From Lepas anatifera (lineage: Eukaryota; Arthropoda; Thecostraca; Lepadidae): 64,000 nucleotides of DNA. Where the stretch lies: positions 412,501 to 476,500 of the forward strand of contig JAOTON010001142.1 in NCBI GenBank assembly GCA_034440635.1, read 5' to 3'. A program made the translations under genes and the position numbers. Positions within the stretch are counted from its first letter, which is position 1. Every line of letters begins with the position of its first letter. The notes under the pieces are model-generated. The model saw nothing but the letters and a program-made list of their open reading frames with translations, had not been told where the DNA came from and ran no database searches. Shown piece by piece: positions 22,069 through 32,080 of the stretch.

Positions 22069-22295
22069 AGCCACCCCGGTAGCTCAGTTGGTAGAGCGTT
22101 GGGCTCCGGCCTGCTGATCAGAAGCATGCAGTGGCAGTGCATGTCCAGGCTTGGGATCGGTTCCCCTGAGACGCTCCGGCGCTCAATAGTTTACCCGACG
22201 TACAGGTCGGCTGGCAACTGACTGGTGAGAGGGTGACCTGAGCGGGGCGGCCGTCCCTGTGCTTTGTGGGACGTTAAACTTTGGCTTCTAAATTC
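22069..22295 (+). repeat. tRNA-derived SINE
   Basis: The head begins CCACCCCGGTAGCTCAGTTG, with a perfect tRNA D-arm/A box (TAGCTCAGTTGGTAGAGC). The B box is degenerate (GGGATCGGTTCCCC) and displaced by an insertion in the anticodon region. An unrelated tail follows (CTGGTGAGAGGGTGACC to GTGGGACGTTAAAC). A real tRNA would be about 73 nt, so this is a SINE. Confidence 0.6.
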
Positions 22296-24240
22296 ACCCT
22301 CCATTGAGGGAGTTGCTCGTTCGGGTGGTGGGGTCTGGGTCTCCGTGACAAGTTCCTTGATGACTTTAGTGAGACTCCGGCTCCAGCAACCTTACCAGGA
22401 ACAACTTGAACAACATTTATTAAAAAAACGTTATCAATGTCAAAAATATGGCGGAAGATGCAGAGGACCCCCCAGAGTTCGCATTGGTGATTTTTAATGC
22501 GTCAGCCGGGAAAGATGGTGCTTGCCCTCATAAGCGATGGTCCACTGGCGCCTTACTATTGACATCGCACGTGCTTTTAACTTCTGAAAACGGTGCAAGG
22601 GTTCAGCAACGCCACCCCGGGCTCTTATTCAGTAAATTTAGGATAGGCTGCGGTGGTGCCTAAGCTAGTGCCGGCATATGGATATCGCCCACCGGTTTTA
22701 CCTGGCATACGAGTTTTACCACTGCAGACCAACTAGCAAAGGAAGCGTCTACCCTATGACAGGAAACCACCGCGACAGACCTCCGGATCATCACCCAGAC
22801 GGTATTCAGGGCTGCCAGGAGAAGGTGGCAGCAGCAGTGGCCGGACGGCTGGCATCGTCTCATCATGCGGAACCGTCTCCCGCCCCACTCCGCGGAGACG
22901 ACCGTGGCGCCGCGGTGACGGTGCATCAGCATCGGGCCGGGTAGTGAGCCAGCGAAGGACGACGACGAGTCCAACTACTGGAGCTGGAGGACGCTGTGGC
23001 CACGCTACTGACGATTCTCAGTCGGTGCTACAGCGCCTTGCCAGGTGCCCGTCAGCTCGGAGCGAACAGCAGACCAGAACGATCTGTGAGCCCTAGTGTG
23101 TGCTGGCATGCATTGGCGCACGGCTCACCCCACAGTCGGGCCTCGGAAACTGGGGACCTCTAGGCAGAGAATGTGTCGACGAGTTAGTTCGAAAAGCTGC
23201 TGAACTGTAAGTTTAGTATTCTTGCAGTTTCTAAATGACCATGTTTTTTGTGATTTCACACTTACGACTGGTCATCATAAAATGAATTTAAATGTCATCG
23301 AGTGATTTCACACAGGCATGACAAATAAACAGATAGCGCCACATTTGTGTGCTTTCCAGGGTATGACGTCAGCAGCGTTTTTGTATGCACTTTACATCTT
23401 ACTGCGACTTAAAGCAATCATTGTTAGCTGATTTTGACTCCTAACAAGACGGTCATTTTTTGGGCGAAAATTTGAAATACGCGTTTTAAGACTTTTATTT
23501 TGCTGGCCTTAGCTTCCCCAGGATCAGAGGTCGAGAAACGCTGGTACACTGGTACGAGCGTCGGAGACAGAAATCAACCGTACAAAGTTCCAACGGAGAC
23601 ACTCACGACGTTTCCCCCAATTTGTGTCCGAACCCGTCCCGCCGCCTCATTATTGTCTCCTTTCTAGAAGAGACAGTGGATTAAACACTCAATGAACGTT
23701 TTGCAATTACCTGTATAAAACTCTTCCTTAAATGTAACCACCTTCAGAAATACTAGAGGTTTTATGCCCGATTCCTCAGCCTTCCTCCATAATGTCTCTA
23801 GCTGTCTCTAGATAGAGCCGGAGACAGCCGAATGCTGGTACACGAGTCGATTTTGAGACACTGATGAGACAGCTAAATATTTCTTGAGTCAGCAAATTTT
23901 TTTCGCAAAAATATTTCAATTCTCTATTCAGAAAAATTAATACTTTTAAGTGGCTTTGTCTTGTATACTATATGTATAAACTTCCTGTAAAAAAACATTA
24001 GAAAACTCGAACGACTCACGCAGATTCATTTTAATAGTTATTCCTCTCTAAATCAGAATGCCCGCGCTTCCTTTCGAAGCCAAAAAACGGATGGGGTGCG
24101 AGCGTGTCATGGTCTGTGGCCGTTCCTTGTGTTTTTTTTTTTTGGTTTGGAGTGCTAAGAAGGCGAGATTAAGTGTATATAAATTTTATTTGAGTGTATA
24201 TTAAGCTCGATTAATTGTGAATACGAAACTGGCTGGAAAA
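22296..24240. other. No gene recognised
   Basis: A moderately GC-rich part (22300-23180) contains an ATG in good context at 22448 (MAEDAEDPPEFALVIFN) that could open a first coding exon, but no donor or continuation convinces me. The rest, to 24240, is AT-rich with a T run near 24133. Confidence 0.3.
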
Positions 24241-24420
24241 ATGCCTTTCCCATCGCGTATGAAAGTGAGGTGTGGGCATCTCCATAATGTTAGGCCATGC
24301 ACGTTCAATGGTGAGGCCCGCAACTATTCGAGGCACCTCAAGATGGCTCATCCTGGTCTACCATCTAGGATGCTGGGACAAGATTCAGTTGCGTCATGGA
24401 CAAATGGATTTGTGAACATG
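24241..24420 (+). CDS. Exon 1 of hAT-derived zinc-finger gene
   Basis: The exon runs from ATG to a GTAAGT donor and encodes 60 residues. It contains a C2H2-like finger (RCGHLHNVRPC, then RHLKMAH). It ends in phase 0 and joins in frame to the acceptor at 26763. Fingers of this kind precede hAT-type transposase bodies in KIAA1586/ZNF862-like proteins, where they bind DNA. An upstream exon or an earlier in-frame GTG is possible, but this ATG is the first in the frame. Confidence 0.6.
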
Positions 24421-24500
24421 GTAAGTTTCATAATTTCAACTTCAACAATCCAGCACATGGTTCTGTCTGTAGCAGGCTTACAGGTGCTCAAACATTCAAG

Positions 24501-24911
24501 GACGTAGGAGCCAGGGGCAGGGGGCAGCTGCCCCCCACCCATTTTCATGATTCTTAACCATTAACCCTATGGCGTTGACTGGAAAGAAATGACTTAAAAA
24601 TTCCCGCTGCCCCCCAACTTTGAACATATTTCCGACGCTCCTGCACACATTGCTATTTATTTAGCTGAATTGCAAAGTGATAGATTGCTCAAAGTGACCT
24701 ATACCTTGCTGGGATCCCCTATATCCTGCCGTATAACTGGAAGATTTTGAGGGCAGTTTGTCTGTTCACTTAAGCGTAGGAATGCCCATAACATTGGGGA
24801 GGTCAAGGCGTATTTTGAAGTCATTTCTTTCCAGTCAATGCCAAATGGTTAATGGTTAAGAATCACAAATATTGGGGGTATGCCTCCTTGGCCCCCCTGT
24901 TCCTATGCCTA
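24501..24911. mobile_element. MITE with long inverted repeats in intron 1
   Basis: Left arm and reverse-complemented right arm share GATTCTTAACCATTAACC, then a near-identical TTGACTGGAAAGAAATGACTT, giving arms of about 90 bp. The outer ends are G-rich (ACGTAGGAGCCAGGGGCAGG against GCATAGGAACAGGGGGGCC). The termini match those of the elements at 608-837 and 62584. It has no coding capacity and probably forms a strong hairpin. Confidence 0.75.
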
Positions 24912-26763
24912 TGTCTGCTCATTTTAATCATACATTTGAGTAGATACCTATGACATGGACACTTGGGAGAAATTTGTATGCTAGCTGTTGCTTCCTCTTC
25001 AATGCCATAGCTTAAATGCTGATCAACAGTGCTTGTGCCACCACTGGCCGTAAATTGGAATACATATTTTTTGTATTGAAACATTTTATAGTGTGGACCC
25101 CAAGTATTTGATATATCAATAGACATTGTCAATTTCCAATTGACCTGCCTTCAATTCTAGATGCCAAATTGGCAAACTGATAATTCTCTCAGTATCCTTA
25201 TGCAACTCATTTTGTAAGGAAGAGCCTGTTTCCACAGAGTTAAAAATATTTTGTTTTTTTTGTTTGCATTGTTTTGCATTGCTCCCAACAATGTCATGTA
25301 CAGCCTGTGTTTGCAAATGCAACTGTTGATGATTGGTAGGTACCTACAACCTAAAATTTATGATTGCTAGTATTGGGTAACATGGGATGTGTGCTTCGCT
25401 TGGTAAAACTGCATACAAAGTACCATTCATTTTGTTATTCAAATAGATGAATTTTCAAAGTACCTATGCTTCTTAAACCTGGAAGCAGTCATCTTGTAGG
25501 TATATTATGTATTACAATTCATATTTCCCCCTAAGGTAGGTAGGTAATTTGCAGGCTTGGATGATGTTGGCTTACTTTGGTGTCCTGATATTTTCTAAGT
25601 TACTGTTTATCCGTTTTGCGTCTACCTATTTGCAACTTCTGCTTTCTGTTGCAATTTCAAATATAGTTATAGGTATGCTGAGATATGATTGGTCAAAATA
25701 TGAATGATAGGCAAATTGGTAGTTCTTTAACAAATTTTTGAGTTGCTCTCATAGAGCTGGATGTTTTTGTCTGAATTGAAAGTGTGCTATTTATCTATGG
25801 GGGTACATCTGACAATATCCATTCAAGTTTGGCTAAGAATCAGATAATATTTCAAAATAACATGACACTACTTGCTCACATTATGCTTATGCTGTATGCA
25901 TCTTGATCTCCAAAAGCCAGGATGGTGATAAAAACACAGAACATTGATTAAAAGATAGTACTTACTTACAAACAAATCAGGCAAACATAGTAGGTTTGGA
26001 TGAGACCTTGTTGGGGCAGCATGGAGGCAGGCCTATCAGTTCGGGGTAGCATTTACTCGTTTTTTGGGGCATAGTGGAGCAGAAAGTGGGCAGTAGGTAC
26101 TGACCCACTGGGGCATGTAATTGAATACAGATAATTAAAAAAAATTGTTACAGGTGAAAATGTGTACTCAGAGGTAAAAAGTCTACCCAGGTGACCAAAT
26201 TTCTGCCCCAATTGGGCCAGAATTTGAGGTGCATCAAACACCTCATTGAATCACTTGTTACATTCTCCAGAGTAGTCCACAACATAGCAATTGAAAACCT
26301 AATTCCATGTACCCAGGTGATCTTGCCAAGGGGAAAGTCAAAACCCAATTATTGAGCAAGGGAAGACATTGCAAATTGGAGGATTGAGAGCAGATATGCA
26401 TCTGTCCTGTTTCCTAAATTAAGCATTGGAGTGTATCAAAAATCAATATCTCAGCAGTGAGTGGAGGATCAAACTTGCCAGGACATTGCTGTCCATCCGA
26501 AACGGACATTAAAGATTACTTGAACAAGGATCTCAAAATCTCAATGTTCTTTTTTGTAATCGTGAAAAATGCGGAGAGAACATGCTTAAAATATTTCCCA
26601 TGCTGATGGAAATTTTGGAAAAGCATGCAACTGACAAAAATTAATTCGAGTCATGAAATTGGCAAATTAGAATTATTTGACTTTTCACTTTTACAGACGA
26701 CTTTTGATGTGTGAATTGCTTTAAGCCCATATATTCTGTAAGTACAATGTGTTTGCTTTGCAG
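24912..26763. other. Remainder of intron 1
   Basis: AT-rich sequence between the donor at 24421 and the ttgctttgcag acceptor at 26763. I see no exon or clear repeat in it apart from the MITE above. Confidence 0.5.
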
Positions 26764-26983
26764 GTTTCCAAGGCGGGTTCAGTGGCTGGCGCGAGTGCCA
26801 CTACCAGCGTAGACGCCTCGTCTGCACCTGCAGTAGATTCTCTCGTTACAACTTTGTCAACTGGAGTAGCGACTGCAACATCGGAGAATCATTCTGCTAG
26901 TGCTTCCAATGCGGAGATCGCGTCTGCAGTGCCCTGTGGCATAAATGATGTAAATACGGTCGGTGAACATCTGGAAGGTGGGC
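26764..26983 (+). pseudogene. hAT-derived gene, exon 2 part 1 (before LINE insertion)
   Basis: After the acceptor the frame is rich in Ser, Ala, Val and Thr (VSKAGSVAGASATTSVDA), a low-complexity linker between the finger and the body. It stops at a LINE insertion flanked by GAAGGTGGGC on both sides. The codon cut by the insertion (first base at 26983) is completed by 29386-29387, so the exon originally ran on into the segment at 29386. Confidence 0.65.
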
Positions 26984-27686
26984 ACGACATCGATAATTGG
27001 TGTAGCTTAATGGGTCTATCACTCTCGGCGGAAAAATCATCAGTCGTTGTCTTTGCCAGAGCGCATTCCAGACACGACCCCCACGGCTCCAAATCTCGGG
27101 TAAACCTATTGAATGCACCAATAGCTTCAAATTCTTGGGCGTCACCCTAGATTCCCGATTGAGTTTCAATGAGCACATCACCAAAGTCGTCTCTAGCTGT
27201 CAAAAGCGAGTCAACATTCTCCGCATGCTCGGCGGCACAGAGTATGGCGGGGATCGAAAGACCCCTGCTTATGCTCTACAAGTCCCTGATTCGGTCCATT
27301 CTCGAATATAATTCGTTCGTTTTTGACTCGACGAACAAGACCAATAAATTAAAGCTAGAGCGAGTCCAAAACGCCAGTATCCGGGCAGCCACAGGCGCGC
27401 TCAGAGAATCCCCATCACCAGCCTGCTAACTGATAGCGGGCTGTGCCCACTACAGACAAGACGCGACGCCCAGCTTATTTATTACTACATCAAGGTTCAA
27501 TCCACCGAAAATCACCCGGCAAAACAATGTTTTGCCCATCCCAGACGAGCAAATAAAGCCACTCTACAGAAGTGGCCCCCATTTAAGCACAGAGTAGCGA
27601 AAACCCTGGAAAGCCTAAATCTTGCACTGCCAGCGACAATAGGCAAACCCCCACTCTCCCGCTTCTGGACTCGAAAAGAGCCCAAA

Positions 27687-28583
27687 GTGGAATTTCTTTT
27701 CACCTCCCGTAAAACGGACTTCTCAGAGGAAGAAGTCTCCCAAAAATTCCTAGAGTTCCGATCTTGTAACGCGGACAAGACCTTTATATTTACAGACGGC
27801 TCCAAAATAGGCGAAAAAGTAGGCCTTGGCATCTGGGGACAAAATATTTGCCTTCAGAAAAGACTTCCGGACAACTGCTCCATCTTCACAGCCGAGGCTG
27901 TTGCCATCCTAAATGCATTAGCCATAATCAGAACCCAAAATATCAACTCAGCCGTCATCTGTTCAGACTCTAAATCTGTCCTGCAGGCCATCAGTAACGT
28001 AGTCAACCCCAGCCACCACGTTATAGCAGATATTCAGAAAGGTATCGATGATACCCCTGATGTCTCTTTTCTTTGGATCCCGGGCCACTGCAAAATTCAA
28101 GGAAATGAAAAGGCCGATGAGCAGGCAAAAAAGTCCCTAGAACTTAGAGAGATCGCACCCTTAACGTGGTCTGGAGACGATAGCAAAGCTCTCCTCCAGG
28201 ACACCATCCGGAAGCAAATTCAAAATGACTGGACTACAAACCACAGCGCCCACCTATTCTATATCAAGCCTAACATCGGCTACTGGCCCAGTTCAAACCA
28301 AAAGAGTCGCCGGCGCGAGGTTATTCTAACCAGACTCAGAAATGGACACACAAAATTAAATGCCTATTGGAACGCGGGTACCTGTGGTACCTGCGACGCA
28401 ATGGAGAATCACATTCTCATCGATTGTCCCCAGCACAATACCCATCGGCAACCCATGCTAGATTACTGCCGAACCCAAAACATCACTGTAGACCTAAAAA
28501 CTCTGCTCGGGAACGACCATCCTGAGCTACTCGAAAAAGTCTTTACATTCCTAAAGGACTCTGGGCTAGAGAAGTTTCTATAA
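27687..28583 (+). pseudogene. LINE ORF2 C-terminus: RNase H and CCHC-like tail
   Basis: The intact frame holds the four RNase H acids: TFIFTDGSK (Asp), IFTAEAVAILNAL (Glu), VICSDSKSVLQAI (Asp) and GNEKADEQAKK (Asp), with WIPGHC between the last two. The C-terminal zinc-like motif CGTCDAMENHILIDCPQH follows. The domain removes RNA from the RNA/DNA hybrid in I, Jockey and R1-type LINEs. The start shown is only the first ATG of a frame that continues from upstream fragments. Confidence 0.8.
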
Positions 28584-28689
28584 ATCTCCCTCCCAGTATA
28601 TATGATGAGGGTGCATGGTGCACCCCCAAAGTAGGACTTGCCCATTTTCTAACCATAGCTGATCCACTGCGAAATTTAAGCAATAGTTT

Positions 28690-29110
28690 TGTAACCTTTA
28701 AATGGTTCGTTGTAGGCTAAGGATAGGTTATGTTAGGTTAACTTTGAAATCAGGTTAGGTTAGATAGGTTAGATTTCTTCACCGCAGTGATACCTTTCAC
28801 TGCGGGTCTATACTAACCACACCTATACTCTTACTAACAATCTAACTATCCTCTCACACTTCTTTCTCTGCGCGGCGGCTGCCCAGCCGAAGAGGGGAGC
28901 TGCAACTTCACCTCCGGGTTGCAGGGTAAATTCGCGGCACCCTGGCCAGGTGTTTAGCGCACTTTCTAAAATACGAAATTATTGAGTTAACGGAGGTTTT
29001 CGAGTAACGTATACAAGCGGACATCAATAGCTGACACACAAAATTCTAAATTCTAAATTCCAAATTCTAAATTCCAAATTCTAAATTTCAAACTCTAAAT
29101 TTATAAGGTC
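28690..29110 (+). repeat. TTAGG-like tract and AAATTC microsatellite in LINE 3' region
   Basis: 28722-28772 holds several TAGGTTA/GGTTAGGTTAG words, resembling degenerate arthropod telomere repeat. 29039-29100 is an imperfect (AAATTCT) array. Both lie between the LINE stop codon and its TAAG tail. Confidence 0.5.
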
Positions 29111-29385
29111 TTCAACCACAGAAATAACCTTCGCACTCTGCGGGTCTAAACTTATTAAAAGACCTCCCTTGGCATGGCTATGCCATTGCCACGACCGTCC
29201 ATTTGCAAGCTAAAACATCTTGCAACCCATTACTTGAAATAACTCCCATTGCTTTAACAGACTAACGTAGCTTGCCCTCACACTAAATTCTAAAATTCTC
29301 CCACACACTCCTTTAGAGGCGGGCAAAGGTGCTATGCACAGAACGCCTAATAAAAAGCCATAAGTAAGTAAGTAAGAAGGTGGGC

Positions 29386-29774
29386 CTGCAACTATCCCAA
29401 AATCAGCAACACTGGCCTCCAGTCTTACAGAAAGATCGGTTGATGAAAAGGGAATGTCGGTCACCAGCCTTCTGCAGGAAATCATAGCTCGGCTGCAAAC
29501 TGTGGAGAAGAAACAGGACATACTGGTTCAACAGTCCACAGTAAGCAGGCGCAAAAACAAAACAAATGAGAGTGTAAGTACTCGCGACATTCTGCTGCGC
29601 TCCTGTCGTAGTATTGACAGCTTGCAGAGTGCCTCAGAAGAACAGCTCGTTGCTGTACCGGAACGCAACGCGCTATACTGTGAGATATGCGTTCCTGGCT
29701 TCAAACCCTCTGAACACATCCATGAAGGAGTGAAAGTCTTGGGCGTTTTTAAGTATGACTTCAGCTATGGCAGT
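29386..29774 (+). pseudogene. hAT-derived gene, exon 2 part 2 (between the insertions)
   Basis: The frame continues from the segment at 26764: a helical block (SVTSLLQEIIARLQTVEKK), a basic stretch, and a short zinc-like site (LYCEICVPGF). The end, GVFKYDFSYGS, is cut by the BEL/Pao element. After the insertion the frame resumes at 37445. The motif pattern C-x-x-C, then GVFKYDFSYG, is what I know from KIAA1586-like hAT-derived proteins. Confidence 0.65.
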
Positions 29775-30397
29775 TGTAGCTGCAGGCACTGGTCGTTTGC
29801 TTTGTGGTTGGACTGTTATGCGTAGTGCATGACAGCGCTCTGGTCAGAGGCTCGTGTGATGGAAGATTTGCCCTTCTTGTGTTTGATGATCACGTTGATT
29901 GGTGATTATTCATTGTTTGTGGCACTTCATCGATGTTAACCGTTTCCTTTCTGACTTTGCAGGGACGAGTAATGATATTGTTAATGTCCTGATCATTGTA
30001 TGCTGATGTGGCATGCCAGTCATTGCATGACCAGGAGCTTGCGCACAAGTGCTGCATGCCAGTGTGAGACTGCTCGCACCTTACAGACATCGCGCTAATG
30101 GCTGCCAACGGCTGGGACAAAGTACGTCTTCTCTTCGTGTCCTTTTGCCTTTGGTGCTCTCTTTGGCTTGCTTGGGTCCTGCGTTTGATTTACGTGAGTG
30201 CTTGTACTATGGTATTGTGCTTTTGCGGCGCTATTTTGTTTGTGTTGCACCATCGCGCGTCTTTGTTCATGCGCTCACTGCGGAAATAATGGCTCAAATT
30301 ATTAACTTCTTGTTCTCCTTCTATTTTCAGGTTTTACGTACAAATATACACCTACTGCACCATAACCTCTTTCCATGTCTGTAGATGGGCAGTCACA
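29775..30397 (+). repeat. 5' LTR of BEL/Pao element
   Basis: 623 bp, TG to CA ends. Compared by eye with the 3' LTR I find one difference, T against C in the TGTACTATGG/TGTACCATGG context (about 30209). The small frames within it are not genes. Confidence 0.9.
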
Positions 30398-30666
30398 GTA
30401 AAACTTTGTAGTCTGGTAGCCTTTCAGTAAAGTCAGTCTTAAACCTTTTGCTCATTCTGGCATCGCCTCACTTGTAGCCTGCTCCTGTTCTTGTTGATAT
30501 GCCATTCTATGTGACACTTGACACTTCTACTGTATTCTGTAAGCCATAACACTACCTATCCATCCGTATCGTGAGTAGTCCCCATCAAGTCAATGACTTC
30601 CTTCTAATATGCTAGTAGGTCATAAAATCTGTTTGTACTTAATCCAGCTCTACTAAGCCTCCCACT

Positions 30667-32080
30667 ATGAGTACTGGTGCTGATGAGCATGCAGAAGGGC
30701 CGTCAGGGCGAGGGTATAGAGTACGAAAATTGACAGAGAAAGGTATGGAGTATCAAGAGGAACTGAAGAGGAAGGAAGAAAAACGCAACCAGACACAGGA
30801 AATAGTGACAGGTGAGAAGGAAACTGAAGACGTCAGACCTCAGGACAGTGTTTCGAATGTTGGCTCAGTTTCCTCATCTGCTCGGACAGGGAGAAGCCGC
30901 TCCTCAAGTGCTGTAGAATCTAAGGTAAGCTCTTTGAGGTTGAAAGAAAGCCAGAGACAAGCAGAGCTGAAAGCAAGGGCAGCATTGTTAAGACAAAAGT
31001 CATCGATGCACAGGAAGAGGGTAGAGCTACAACTGGAAGAAGAAGAGTTCGAAATCCACGCCGAGATGGCCATAAGTGAGGCGAAAACAAGGGCATTGGA
31101 TGAGTTTGAGAGAAATGAAGGTGGAATAGTTAAAACAGAAACAAAGAGAGAGCAGCTGGAAGTCCATGCTCCACCTGAGCAATGCAATGAAGCCATTCAA
31201 AGAGAAGAGGTTGCTCAGCCAGTTAATGTTCCTGAAGAATCGAAAGGGTATCTGGACTGCAAAGAGAGTAGGGTGTCTGGAGTGCTTAAAGTGTCATCTG
31301 GAGAAGCTGGTCAGCCAGCTGATGTTCTGGGTAAGCTGTCAGAGATTCTCCAAGACAGGGGCCACTCGTTACCCGCAATGGAGCCAGAAGTGTTCAGTAG
31401 AGAGTTAGGAGATTTTTTTCCTTTGGATAAAGTCGTTTGAAACATACATTGAGAGCAAGACAGGTTCTGCTGTCCAGCGCTTGCATTTCCTTAGCAAGTA
31501 TACCTCAGGAGAGGCAAAGAGTGCAATCTTGGGATATTTGCACCTGAACACAGAAGATGCCTATCAAAAGGCAAAAACGAAACTGATTGACAGGTACGGA
31601 AACAACTTTGTCACTGCCACCATGTACAAAAATAAGATCCATGAATGGCCTGTCATCAGGAATGGAGATGGGAAAGGACTGAGGGAATATGCTGACTTCC
31701 TAGAACACTGCTGTGCAACATGCGAGAGCATAGGTCACCTGCGAGTGCTCGATGATCCTCACGAAAATAGCATCATGCTTAGGAAGCTGCCCAAGCCACT
31801 TGTGGATCACTGGCGAAGAGTAGTAGATGCATGGCTGTATGAAGCTGGAGGTGGGCAAGTGGCACAGTACCCTCCATTCAGGGAATTTGTCAAGTTTGTG
31901 GGCAAGGAGGCACGGATCGCTTGTGGACCCATCCAAAACGAGACGAAAGAAACTCCTCAAAAGGAGACACCAAGAAGAGTGGCTAGGACTCTGAACACCA
32001 CAGCAGCTCCCCAGGACACAGACAAGTATTGTGTTGTCTGTTCCCATCCCGAGTTCAAGCACACAGGACGAAAGGCATGA
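30667..32080 (+). pseudogene. BEL/Pao gag, frameshifted
   Basis: The ATG at 30667 opens a charged, helical N-terminus (EGPSGRGYRVRKLTEKGMEY, then a Lys/Glu-rich coil). The frame fails in a T7 run near 31411-31420. The +1 frame then carries the DUF1759 capsid-like region (KSAILGYLHLNTEDAYQKA, DFLEHCCATCESIG, LRKLPKPLVDHWRR). A second break near 32065-32085 separates this from the zinc knuckles encoded from 32080 on. Gag packages the RNA into particles. Both breaks may be indels, see the finding on frameshifts. Confidence 0.8.

Larger units (their letters stand above)
26984..29376 (+). mobile_element. 5'-truncated LINE with RNase H (I/Jockey-like) in coding exon
   Basis: The insert starts inside the RT thumb region (IDNWCSLMGLSLSAEKS) and runs through the connection and RNase H to a 3' untranslated region ending in TAAG repeats (29361-29376). 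The 10-bp GAAGGTGGGC occurs at 26974-26983 and 29376-29385 as target duplication. Truncation at the 5' end, a simple-repeat tail and a variable duplication are the marks of target-primed reverse transcription. The RT part is frameshifted (27060-27140 and 27410-27430), so the copy is dead. Confidence 0.85.

Noticed and set aside
28722..28772. A true interstitial telomere
   Set aside because: Only a few irregular TTAGGT-like words, not a tandem array.
29890..30384. Small proteins encoded in the LTR
   Set aside because: Identical frames appear in both LTRs simply because the LTRs are identical; no conserved motif or start support.
31405..31425. Programmed -1 frameshift at a T7 heptamer between gag and the DUF1759 frame
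   Set aside because: The downstream frame is reached by +1, not -1; the -1 frame meets TAA within four codons. An indel or read error fits better.
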